NCBI GenBank assembly: GCA_036924085.1
Contig: JAVGWX010000019.1
Span: forward strand, 9,132,361 to 9,196,360
Reading direction: 5' to 3'
Length of the DNA stretch: 64,000 nt
Origin: Ariolimax columbianus
Taxonomy: Eukaryota > Mollusca > Gastropoda > Stylommatophora > Arionidae
Shown: piece after piece, positions 54,937 to 62,888 of the stretch
Position numbering within the stretch: the stretch's first letter is position 1
How the letters are laid out: every line of letters starts with the position of its first letter
Notes under the pieces: model-generated
What the model was told of the DNA's origin: nothing
The model's database searches: none
What the model saw: only the letters and a program-made list of their open reading frames with translations
Made by a program: the position numbers and the translations under genes

Positions 54937-54949
54937 CGCTCGCTGATCA
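54937..54949. repeat. TSD, left copy
   Basis: CGCTCGCTGATCA, repeated at 55245-55257. Confidence 0.8.
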
Positions 54950-55244
54950 GATTGGCTTTGTTCGTTCTCAATCCCCGCTACCAAACCCTGAAAAGGGTAG
55001 AATGTAGTCAAGAGAACGGAATGCGTTATGTCATAGTTTACAGCTTGACTGCAATATCTGCACCTTTCGGTCCAACACATCCAACTTAAGCACGCATTTT
55101 TTTTAGTACCGGGTTAGCATTACCTCTTCGATCCCTTCTCCGTGGAGGTATAGAAGGGTCTTGGCAGCTCTGGTTCGCTGGCCCTGACGCTAGCAGTCAA
55201 CTATGGGTCACTGCAGCTCATGCGCTGCTCAGCATCTTGATCCT
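54950..55244 (-). mobile_element. (GAA)n-ended short element, inserted into the mariner-type arm
   Basis: Same sequence as 57430-57786 on the opposite strand (GGTAGCGGGGATTGAGAACG, GCATTCCGTTCTC, GCTGCTCAGCATCTTGATC end). The GAA tail is decayed. TSD 54937-54949 and 55245-55257 (13 bp, exact). Confidence 0.85.
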
Positions 55245-55440
55245 CGCTCGCTGATCATCTCTGAGTGGATTCTGTATCACACCCGCCATATTTTCTATGA
55301 GTCAAAGGATAATTAAATTTTGCAAACTTGACAGTTGGTATGGTATGTGCTGTTTACATCAGAAGTGACATCATGCGCATTGCACGTATGTTCATTTGGT
55401 GCAGCTAGGTCCGATTTCATTAGAACACACCTCGTGTATG

Positions 55441-55853
55441 TGTGTGCGCCAATATATGTGTGTGGTAAATTTTTGGAAAAACATGGCCGCTACGCCAGTC
55501 AAGAAAGTAATTGCAGCATAAAGGACACATCATAGTTTTATTACAGTATTATAAATATCTATACAACTATCATAAAACAATGCATCTTCATTATATTAGA
55601 AGCCATTGTACATTATCACACAGGTAGGACCTGTTTTACGACACGGTTAGGTTCCAGCAAAACGGGTTGTAAAACTAAGCCATAAAACATGATTAAATTA
55701 TAATGTAGTTGAATGAAAGGAAGAAAATATGTGGAAACTTTGAGGCGAGTTGTAAACAACGAATGTTTGTTCGTGACAACGATTGCAAGACAAGTATTTA
55801 TCTGCACTTGAGTAAAATCCATAATGAACAATATAAAAGAAGGAAAAGTAATG
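55441..55853. other. No gene recognised
   Basis: Nothing supported. Confidence 0.4.
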
Positions 55854-55868
55854 GGCAAACCGGAATTC
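55854..55868. repeat. TSD, left copy
   Basis: GGCAAACCGGAATTC, repeated at 56249-56263. Confidence 0.9.
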
Positions 55869-56248
55869 TTCTTCTTCTTCTTCTTCTTCTTCTGCGTACG
55901 CAGTCAGACAGTAACCATTATTTTTTCAAAAAAAGCGGCGGTCATCCTGAGGCTGTCGCCACTGCCATAGAGCTTGTCTTGCAGTTCCACTGGTGATGGC
56001 CACATCTGCTCTCTCTGATCCTCGTATGTCGGGCAGTTCTGCAGCAGATGTTCAGCGGTCATTTTACCAGTACCGCACGGGCATTCGTCGGTACACCCTA
56101 TCTTCAATTTGTTGAATAGGTGGTACCTCAGTCTATTGTGGCCAGTGCGAAGTCTGAAGACAACGACCTGCTCTCTTCGGTTCAACTGGTAATAGGCATC
56201 GTTTTTGGTGTAACCAGTATGTTCGGTTTCCCATTTGGTCATGTATCT
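55869..56248 (-). mobile_element. I-group LINE, 380-bp insertion with exact 15-bp TSD
   Basis: TTC tail complement, then the intact minus-strand C-terminal frame (stop at 55904) with R-Y-M-T-K-W-E-T-E-H-T-G-Y-T-K and the CxC-H-C knuckle. Nearly identical to copies at 34690 and 44166, so recently active. TSD 55854-55868 and 56249-56263. Confidence 0.95.
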
Positions 56249-56263
56249 GGCAAACCGGAATTC

Positions 56264-57301
56264 AAACACACAACCTCCAGATGGCGGATGTGCCTTGCCA
56301 CAAGAGAGAGATGAGTGAAGGCACTAGACCAGGGAGACACACTTAAAAATGTGTCCCAACTGGGGTTGTCTTTTGTCCCTCAACATTTGTGACTATGGAA
56401 TATAGTCTGACTTCCATTCAGAAAAACTTATAGACTCAATTATTTCCTTCCTTACAACAACCCTTAATTGAAAGTACCACTATTCATTGTTTGTCTACCT
56501 GCTAAACAAACATTTAAGGCCTCTATTTAGTGTATGATTGATGACAAGAGGTTAAGTAATTGAATCTATAAATTTGTCTTGATCAAACTCAGACTATATT
56601 CCAGTCATAAGTGTTGAGTGACAAAAGGCTACTCCAGTTACCTCATCCACCTGCCCATTATTCCGTCATCACTTCCATTTATTGACTTAGCCAGCCCTTC
56701 CCCCCCCCCCATTCTTTCCCCAACCTGTCCATCACCCCCTCCCACAACACCTGAGCAAGCATTGTGAAAATGTTTTGTTTTTTTATGTTCTGATTAGCTC
56801 CAACTCTTCTACTTCAATATTTTGCAAAATTGAAACCAGGGGAAGACCTCTCCAATGAAGCCGTTTCGTCCACATTAATAACTTAATGGGTGTGGTAGTT
56901 GACTTTGTCTATTAAGCATTTAAATTCAAAAGTATACTATTCTGCTCCTACAATATCCGCACTAGCAGCCTTAACAGTGCTCATATTTATTGATACAGTA
57001 GAAGACATAACTTAACCCTTAAGATCCTATAGGTATTTTTCATTATGCTCAATAGAATCCTGAATTAATTAACAAAATGAGAATGGATGTTTATCTTATT
57101 TTATCTGTAACTTTCTTATTTGTTATATTGGAATCAATTTTGAGTATGTTATGAATTGAGAAGTATCTAAAATGTCCTGCTAATGTGCAAAAGGTAGAAA
57201 TTGCTGTACGTGTGCACCTGCTCCACCCATCGTCATCAGCGCACACTGAACGTGTATCACCTATCTCGTTCATACTAGTGTTACTAGGCTTACGATCATC
57301 G
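56264..57301. other. No gene recognised
   Basis: A C-run at about 56700-56709. TTAACCCTTAAGATC near 57014 recalls a piggyBac end, but no partner end was found. Confidence 0.35.
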
Positions 57302-57415
57302 TCAACTGATCCGACCATCAACGATGCCATTGCTGTGGTAAAGATCTAGCTCATAGTTATCACTATCTATCTCAATATCTGATTGATAATCATCATAATC
57401 AAAGTCTAACTTGTC

Positions 57416-57429
57416 AAATAGATCGAAAC
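57416..57429. repeat. TSD, left copy
   Basis: AAATAGATCGAAAC, matching 57787-57800 with one mismatch. Confidence 0.85.
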
Positions 57430-57786
57430 GGGATCAAGATGCTGAGCAGCACATGAGCTGCAGTGGTCAGCAACCCATAGCTGACTGCTAGTGTCAGGGC
57501 CAGCGAACCATAGCTGCCAAGACCCTTCTACACCTCCACGCGGTGATTCTGGATAACAGGCTGCAGCAGGGCAGACTGGCTAAGGAGAAGGGATTGAAGA
57601 GGGACTGCTAATCCGGTACTCAAAAAATGCTTGCTGAAGTCGGATGTGTTGGACCGCAAGGTGCAAATATCGCAGCCAAGCTGTAAACTACAACACAACG
57701 CATTCCGTTCTCTGGACTACATTCTGCTACTTAAACCCTTTTAGGGTTTGGTAGCGGGAGATTGAGAACGAACTAAGAAGAAGAAG
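57430..57786 (+). mobile_element. (GAA)n-ended short element, complete 357-bp copy
   Basis: Starts GGGATCAAGATGCTGAGCAG, contains GCTGAAGTCGGATGTGTTGG, GCAAGGTGCAAATATCGCAG, GCATTCCGTTCTCTGG and GGTAGCGGGAGATTGAGAAC, and ends (GAA)4. TSD 57416-57429 and 57787-57800. I find no convincing A/B box, so it is either a SINE with an unusual promoter or a short LINE 3' end. The middle resembles the core of SINE family A. Confidence 0.8.
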
Positions 57787-58204
57787 AAATAGATCGGAAC
57801 AGATTCTGACTAAACGGCCCTGCTCGCTCACTATCAGATAAATTGCTAATTTTTGGTGAAAATACACCAGTTTTAACTTCCAAGTTGTTTTTGATACTTT
57901 GTCGATACTGTCTCCTTGCATGTGAATTCAAACCAGAAGGCAACGATAAGCGTAGTAACCGTGAAGCGAACGCAATGAGAACAAGCAGTTTACGGCAGTA
58001 TAGGATTTGAGGGCGTCAGCGGTTACCAGCTAGGATTTGAAAGCTAATGTGATTAATCATATCAATTTTCTCCGTAATTGTTGGCATTTTATGCTTTTTA
58101 CAAGACCCTTCTCTTATGAAAAAGGTCAAAAACTGTATGAAATATGGCAAACTGTTACAAGATGACAAGTAGGCACATGCACACAAGTGCCAGGCAGGAC
58201 ATAC

Positions 58205-58387
58205 CACAAGTCTAATGCCAAACTGTGAGTTGGGGTCTTTGCCAGAAGCTAGAGCAGGTTTGAGTTCTCCTGTGGGTAAGAATGCCAAGTGGTGAAGCTT
58301 CTCTTTCAGAGACTCAAACATAATGAACTGTTGGTGAATTTGACTGAGCTGAAACTTGGTCTCCAAGCCTTGTATGGTGCTAGCATC
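58205..58387 (-). CDS. Candidate internal coding exon, 61 codons
   Basis: Acceptor TGTGATTCCACAG, exactly 183 nt in phase 0, donor CTTGTG then GTATGT. The peptide is D-A-S-T-I-Q-G-L-E-T-K-F-Q-L-S-Q-I-H-Q-Q-F, I-M-F-E-S-L-K-E-K-L-H-H-L-A-F-L-P, G-E-L-K-P-A-L-A-S-G-K-D-P-N-S-Q-F-G-I-R-L-V, without low complexity, with amphipathic helix-like spacing. The best exon candidate in the window by splice sites and composition. It resembles none of the mobile-element proteins. Gene not recognised. Other exons would lie at higher coordinates (upstream) and lower (downstream). Confidence 0.5.
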
Positions 58388-58515
58388 CTGTGGAATCACA
58401 AGCAGAACTCACCATTTATACTTTTTTCATACTAAATAATAAAACTGTTCTTGTCATTAGTGTCTCATTTGGTAGTGGTACAGAACTAGATTTTCATGGT
58501 AAAGGTGCAAAGTTA

Positions 58516-58650
58516 ATGGCTCACTCCAGTTAACCCAGCTGCAAATGGGTACCTGGCTTACTGGTAGGAAAAGAAAGGCAGTGATGAAGGGAACTGACCA
58601 ACTCACAAGCTGTGACCTCGCACAATGAAGTCTCTAACACTTCCTCTCTG
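58516..58650 (+). mobile_element. SINE family C-like body
   Basis: CCAGTTAACCCAGCTGCAAA, TGGGTACCTGGCTTACTGGT and GCACAATGAAGTCTCTAACA; similar to 51345-51475. Confidence 0.55.
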
Positions 58651-58689
58651 ATAGAAGTCCGAGACTACCTTTACCATCATCATCCTTCC

Positions 58690-58970
58690 TTTTCCCTCAA
58701 ACTGCTACGTCCAGGTCACAACAGACTTAGATGCCATCTGTACAACAAGTTCAAGATTGGCACTACAGACCTTTGTGCCTGCGGCACAGCCCCCATGAAG
58801 GCAGAACATATTTTGCAGTCCTGTCCACTATATACCGACAAAAGAAGTGACATTTGGCAACAGCTAGTGTCCTTCCACGGGAAGCTGTACGGTAGCGCAC
58901 AGAGCCTTGAGTCGACTGCTGCCTTTGTTAGAGTCATTGAAGTTGAGATCTGAAGATGAACGAGGAAGAA
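58690..58970 (+). mobile_element. Second I-group LINE family, C-terminal fragment
   Basis: Encodes R-P-G-H-N-R-L-R-C-H-L-Y-N-K-F-K-I-G, then C-A-C-G-T-A-P-M-K-A-E-H-I-L-Q-S-C (zinc knuckle with the same CxCx8Hx4C spacing) and G-K-L-Y-G-S-A-Q-S-L. Related to, but clearly diverged from, the abundant I-group family, so a distinct lineage. Stop at 58951-58953, then GAA-rich sequence. Confidence 0.8.
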
Positions 58971-59334
58971 ACTAGGTCACAAGGGAAGAGCTAGAGCACA
59001 AGCAAAGGGCTAGAGCATGAGGGAAGAATTGGAGCACGAGGTAAGAACTACAGTTTGGTTTCCTTTTAAGAAGAATGAGCCATAACATTTGCAAGGTCTT
59101 GCAAGTTTGGTTCCTGTAGCACTTTTGTTTCATGGCATGATTTTGCTAACCCCACTCACAATCCTCATTAGTTGTTTTTTTAAAGGGGGAAAAGTTTTGT
59201 ATCCTAGGGGTATGAGATTTGCTTACATTCCCAATGTAAAGGTAAAGGTCAGTCCCATGGTAACAATTGCTGTCGAAAATGAAGGTAACTCTTCATGTAC
59301 TAAGCCGCAGCCTATGTAAGTTGGGGTGGCAAGT

Positions 59335-59520
59335 TCCCTTCCTTGCTGTTTATTACCTTCCCCAACTCATACATCAGGTACCCATTTACAGCTGGATCAA
59401 CTTGAGGAGCAGTCGTACTAGGATCTCACCACGCCTGTAATTGTTTCTACCCGTCCGTGATTTCGAAACTCTGGCGTGCTGTAATCCTAGTATTAGCAAG
59501 CCAGCCGACTGTTGACTAGG
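59335..59520 (-). mobile_element. tRNA-SINE family C
   Basis: The minus strand has TAGCCTAGTCAACAGTCGGC (A-box-like), AGAGTTTCGAAATCACG (B-box-like), then AGTTGATCCAGCTGTAAATG and GGTACCTGATG. The most complete head of this family in the window. Confidence 0.6.
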
Positions 59521-59587
59521 CTACAAACTCCTCACATTCCTAATGCTCAAATCATGCTGTGCTCATGTCATTGTTTTTTTTTGTCAA

Positions 59588-59640
59588 GGAATGACCACTT
59601 CTCCCAGTTGACCTAGCTGTAATTGGGACCCAACGAAGTC
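59588..59640 (+). mobile_element. SINE core scrap
   Basis: CCCAGTTGACCTAGCTGTAA then TTGGGACCC: the family C core only. Confidence 0.45.
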
Positions 59641-59934
59641 AAGGGACAATTTTGGAGCCACCATGGTAGCTACGGAGTTCATGCTCTGTCGTCAACACTT
59701 CCAGCAATGACTGAGGGCACCCAGTTTCAATGAAGTCGATTCTATCAGCCATTTGCTTTTTATTTCTTTTCTTTTTAAACATGCGCAGTAACCCAACAAC
59801 AACAAAATCAAATTCCTAATATATGGAGAAAACAGATACATTCTTTCATTAACTGGTGCTTGGACAAAATAGAAGGATTGCATTTGTTAAATGACCACTA
59901 ATAGATACAATATAAATAAGGCTAAGAAGCAATT
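59641..59934. other. No gene recognised
   Basis: Nothing supported. Confidence 0.4.
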
Positions 59935-60287
59935 TTACATGGGAATAATTTTATATGAGAACTGTTTTATTCGAGAACTGTTTTACATGGGAAGTTTTAT
60001 ATGAGAATGGTTTAACATTGGAACAAGTTTTATATGAGAACTAGTTTTACATTGGAAGTTTTATATGAGAACTGTTTTACATAGAAACTGTTTCACATGG
60101 GAAAAAGTTTTATATGAGAACTGTTTTACATGGGAATTTTTATATGAGTATGGTTTTACATTGGAACAGTTTTACATGAGAACTGTTTTACTTGGGAAGT
60201 TTTATATTAAAACTGTTCTACATGGGAACAAGCTTTATATGAAAACTGGTTTACATTGGAACAAGTTTTATATGAGAACTGGAATAA
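59935..60287. repeat. Irregular 18-28 bp minisatellite
   Basis: Units such as TTTTATATGAGAACTGTTTT plus ACATGGGA, variable in length and order. Confidence 0.85.
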
Positions 60288-60349
60288 TAATTGACAATAG
60301 GGAGGCAGATAATCTACTCAGTCAGTACTTTGGCACAGATTACACAACT

Positions 60350-60458
60350 TAACTTAACATTTTTATACTGGTTTAGAAGACTCTAAAGAGTCTGAATACA
60401 ATCAGTTTAATTTACATTACCTTGCTCTAAAAGCTACGCGCATCCAATCTATTCTGTG
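60350..60458 (-). mobile_element. CR1-like LINE, last 109 bp
   Basis: ACTTAACTTAACATTTTTAT, CTGGTTTAGAAGACTC and GCTCTAAAAGCTACGCGCAT match the 3' UTR of 49995-50100. It abuts the RTE-like LINE at its right end. Confidence 0.85.
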
Positions 60459-60461
60459 CCA

Positions 60462-60542
60462 AAATTACAGAACAATAAGCCTCATCAGCCACCCTAGCAA
60501 GGTCATGCTTAAATTAATCCTCGACCAATTGAAACCCCAAGC
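60462..60542 (+). mobile_element. RTE-like LINE, part 1 (before the I-group insertion)
   Basis: Encodes C-Q-N-Y-R-T-I-S-L-I-S-H-P-S-K-V-M-L-K and ends L-K-P-Q-A, the RT fingers region of RTE-type endonuclease/reverse transcriptase LINEs. The protein resumes E-N-I-I-A-E-E-Q-A-G-F-R at 62575 after the insertion. Confidence 0.85.
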
Positions 60543-61452
60543 CCAGGAAATAGAAGATGCCTACCAGGCACAGAAACACACAGTAGCTGTTTGGGTGGAT
60601 CTGGAAAAGGCATTTGACAAAGTCTGGAAAGATGGACTTAGAGTCAAGCTAAGAAGAAGTGATGTTTGTGGGAAAATGTACAAGTGGATCAACCACTACC
60701 TCAAACAAAGAACGGCCAGAGTCCAAGTACAAGGGCAGATGAGCAAAAAGGTGACACTCGAGCAGGGAGTACCCCAAGGGGGAGTACTGTCACCCACACT
60801 CTTCCTGGTGTATATAAACGACATTACAGAGAATATACCAAGAAGAGTCCATAGCTCAATGTTTGCAGACGATCTGGCTATGTGGACCTCTGAAAAGAAT
60901 CTCACCATAGCAAGAAATCGGATGCAGCAGGCCCTAACATCGCTGGAAGAGTGGGCGAACTCATGGCTGGTCAAAATAAACGAGGAGAAAACCACATGCA
61001 CAATATTCTCGCTTTCAATAAAACCCCAAAATACCAAATTAAGTTTAAATGGCAAATTCCTGCAGCCAAACGACAACCCAAACTATCTGGGAGTCACATT
61101 TGATCGGCGCATGACATGGAAAAGTCAGATCGAGAGAAACCGAATGAGAGCCAGAGAAAGAATGGCAATCATGAGGAAACTTGCTGGCACAAGCTGGGGA
61201 GCAGACGAAAGCATACTAAAGAAACTGTACACTGGCAGAGTGAGACCAGTTCTCGAGTATGGCATTGCGGCATGGACAACAGCAGCAAAGGCGAACTTCG
61301 ATAAAGTTAGCAAACTTCAAAACCAAGCCATGAGAGTTATAACAGGAGGCATGAAGTCAACGCCAATTGTAGAACTTGAAAAGATTACAAAACTGCAATC
61401 CATGACCGATAGAAGAGACTGCAGAGCCCAGCTGCAGTCAGAGAAACTCTGA
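60505..61452 (+). pseudogene. Chimeric frame: RTE-like start fused to I-group reverse transcriptase
   Basis: 316 codons. The first 13 residues (M-L-K-L-I-L-D-Q-L-K-P-Q-A) belong to the interrupted RTE-like LINE; the rest is I-group reverse transcriptase, joined in frame by the insertion. RT motifs in order: V-D-L-E-K-A-F-D-K-V (motif A Asp), Q-G-V-P-Q-G-G-V-L-S-P (motif B), F-A-D-D at 60862-60873 (catalytic), then N-Y-L-G-V-T-F-D-R-R and the thumb through R-P-V-L-E-Y-G-I-A-A-W. The TGA at 61450-61452 replaces the CGA Arg codon found in the copy at 1427-2793. The frame therefore never made a natural protein in this form, though catalytic residues are intact. Confidence 0.9.
60531..60542. repeat. 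TSD of the I-group insertion, left
   Basis: GAAACCCCAAGC, repeated at 62563-62574. Confidence 0.9.
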
Positions 61453-62562
61453 AGACTGACTGACCATCCAATGCACCAGAGACTAAACAATTTGGAAAAT
61501 GGGAAACTAAAGCGGAGAAACTTTGCAGAAATAGCCAAAGCAAAGATGCACGAAGATCCCATAAACGCACTAACAACACCAAAACCCATCACTACTGTAC
61601 GAAAACCTACCTGGAGGCAGGATATATTTCCAGAGGTGGTAGAAAATATACCAGGTATTGGAAACAAAAACTGCCAGACTGAAAAAGAAAGGAGAGATAC
61701 TACCCTAAGCTTTATATCGAAAAGCTACCCAAGCATGGACTGGACCCATGCATACACCGACGGTTCTGTAACAAACACTACACAGAAAGGAGGGGCAGGA
61801 GCATTCCTGAACCTACCAAATGGCAGACAAATAACACTGTCATTCGCTACTGGTAAGTACACAAGCAATTTCAGAGCAGAGGCAGAGGCACTGAGGGCGG
61901 CAGTGGAAGAAATGGTGACACACAAAGAAAATGAAAGCCATATAGTCCTGCTTACAGATACTCTCGCCGTAGTCACAGTGCTAGAAAGCCAGAAAAACAC
62001 TGAGCTTAATGACTTAAGAGCAGCACTCTGCCAACTGTGCCAGCAGTCCGCACCAAAAAGGGTAGTGGTACAGTGGGTCCCATCACACTGCAACATCCAA
62101 GGCAACGAGGAGGCAGACAGACTGGCAAAAGAAGGTGCAAGACTACCACAAACAGATACTAGTATGACGTACGAAGAGTCAAAACTGCTCATCAAAGCCA
62201 GATACATGACCAAATGGGAAACCGAACATACTGGTTACACCAAAAACGATGCCTATTACCAGTTAAACCGAAGAGAGCAGGTCGTTGTCTTCAGACTTCG
62301 CACTGGCCACAATAGACTGAGGTACCACCTATTCAACAAATTGAAGATAGGTGGTACCGACGAATGCCCGTGCGGTACCGGTAAAATGACCGCTGAACAT
62401 CTGCTGCAGAACTGCCAGACATACGAGGATCAGAGAGAGCAGATGTGGCCATCACCAGTGGAACTGCAAGACAAGCTCTATGGCAGTGTCGACAGCCTCA
62501 GGATGACCGCCGCTTTTTTCGAAAAAAATAATGGTTACTGTCTGACTGCGTACGAAGAAGAA
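60543..62562 (+). mobile_element. I-group LINE, longest copy (about 2.0 kb), 5'-truncated
   Basis: Carries most of the RT domain, RNase H and the zinc-knuckle C-terminus, ending TACGAAGAAGAAG. The endonuclease and any ORF1 are missing through 5' truncation. Inserted in the same orientation inside the RT frame of an RTE-like LINE with a 12-bp TSD. RNase H plus the CxCx8Hx4C knuckle place it in the I/Jockey group; the precise clade cannot be fixed by eye. Confidence 0.9.
61453..62562 (+). pseudogene. I-group LINE, RNase H and zinc-knuckle half
   Basis: Same frame as the RT part, open from the internal TGA to beyond the element end. The RNase H1-type domain has D in T-D-G-S (about 61756), E in A-E-A-E-A-L, D in L-L-T-D-T and D in N-E-E-A-D (about 62100), so all four acidic residues are present. 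The knuckle C-P-C-G-T-G-K-M-T-A-E-H-L-L-Q-N-C lies at about 62364-62416. A seventh A in the run at 62522-62528 (other copies have six) shifts the frame just before the normal K-I-M-V-T-V end, so this copy reads on into the RTE-like sequence until about 62643. Confidence 0.9.
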
Positions 62563-62574
62563 GAAACCCCAAGC
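62563..62574. repeat. TSD of the I-group insertion, right
   Basis: Exact repeat of 60531-60542. Confidence 0.9.
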
Positions 62575-62645
62575 AGAGAACATCATTGCAGAGGAGCAAG
62601 CAGGGTTCAGACAGGGAAGAAGCACTACAGAACAGATATTTAATT
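62575..62645 (+). mobile_element. RTE-like LINE, part 2 (between the two insertions)
   Basis: Encodes E-N-I-I-A-E-E-Q-A-G-F-R-Q-G-R-S-T-T-E-Q-I-F, continuing L-K-P-Q-A of part 1. Cut by a tRNA-SINE after 62645. Confidence 0.9.
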
Positions 62646-62888
62646 ATTATTATTTTTTTGTGTTCACCTTATTACTCTAATCCCCAAGGCTGTGTGCGTT
62701 GCACTCTGATTTTTACTGTTGGCCCAGTGCATCCGACTTCAGCATGCATTTTATGTAAGGGTCTGCTTCCTCCTGCATTTTCTAAGGGTTTGCTTCCCCG
62801 GGGTAACAGCCAGTGCTGGTATGGGGATCGAACCCAGCACCTTCCGGTTGTGAGCCGTGCCACTTAACCACTAGGCCACGCCGTCCCC
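62646..62888 (-). mobile_element. tRNA-SINE family A inside the RTE-like LINE
   Basis: Minus-strand A box TGGCCTAGTGGTTAAG and B box GGGTTCGATCCCC; A-rich 3' tail next to 62646. The 12-bp TSD AGATATTTAATT lies at 62634-62645 and 62889-62900. Young copy with intact boxes. Confidence 0.95.

Larger units (their letters stand above)
54700..55440 (-). mobile_element. mariner-type transposase N-terminus, right inverted arm (split by a short element)
   Basis: The minus strand repeats the leader and the H-T-H start (R-A-V-I-R-F-L-T-S-E-G-C-R-P-V-D-I and M-Q-A-V-Y-G), then continues V-S-K-T-T-V-K-N-W-T-T, K-E-G-R-E-F-T-K-D-L-S-R-P-R-Q-A-H and I-A-K-I-D-A-A-I-R. This is the N-terminal DNA-binding half; no DDE/D catalytic part is present. 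A stop and frameshift occur near 54860-54895. The (GAA)n-ended element interrupts the leader at 54950-55244. Confidence 0.6.
57302..57921 (-). pseudogene. Acidic open frame split by a short-element insertion
   Basis: Ignoring the inserted element and one TSD, one minus frame is open for about 80 codons: S-K-T-T-W-K-L-K-L-V before the insertion, then C-S-D-L-F joined to D-K-L-D-F-D-Y-D-D-Y-Q-S-D-I-E-I-D-S-D-N-Y-E-L-D, ending TGA at 57302-57304. The acidic composition recalls N-termini of some domesticated transposases, but no family is recognised. Confidence 0.2.

Noticed and set aside
57010..57060. Second piggyBac-type element beginning TTAACCCTTAAGATC
   Set aside because: No matching inverted end with TTAA was found nearby.
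60295..60480. TSD around the CR1-like tail (CACAGATTACACAAC compared with CCAAAATTACAGAAC)
   Set aside because: Too many mismatches to distinguish from chance.
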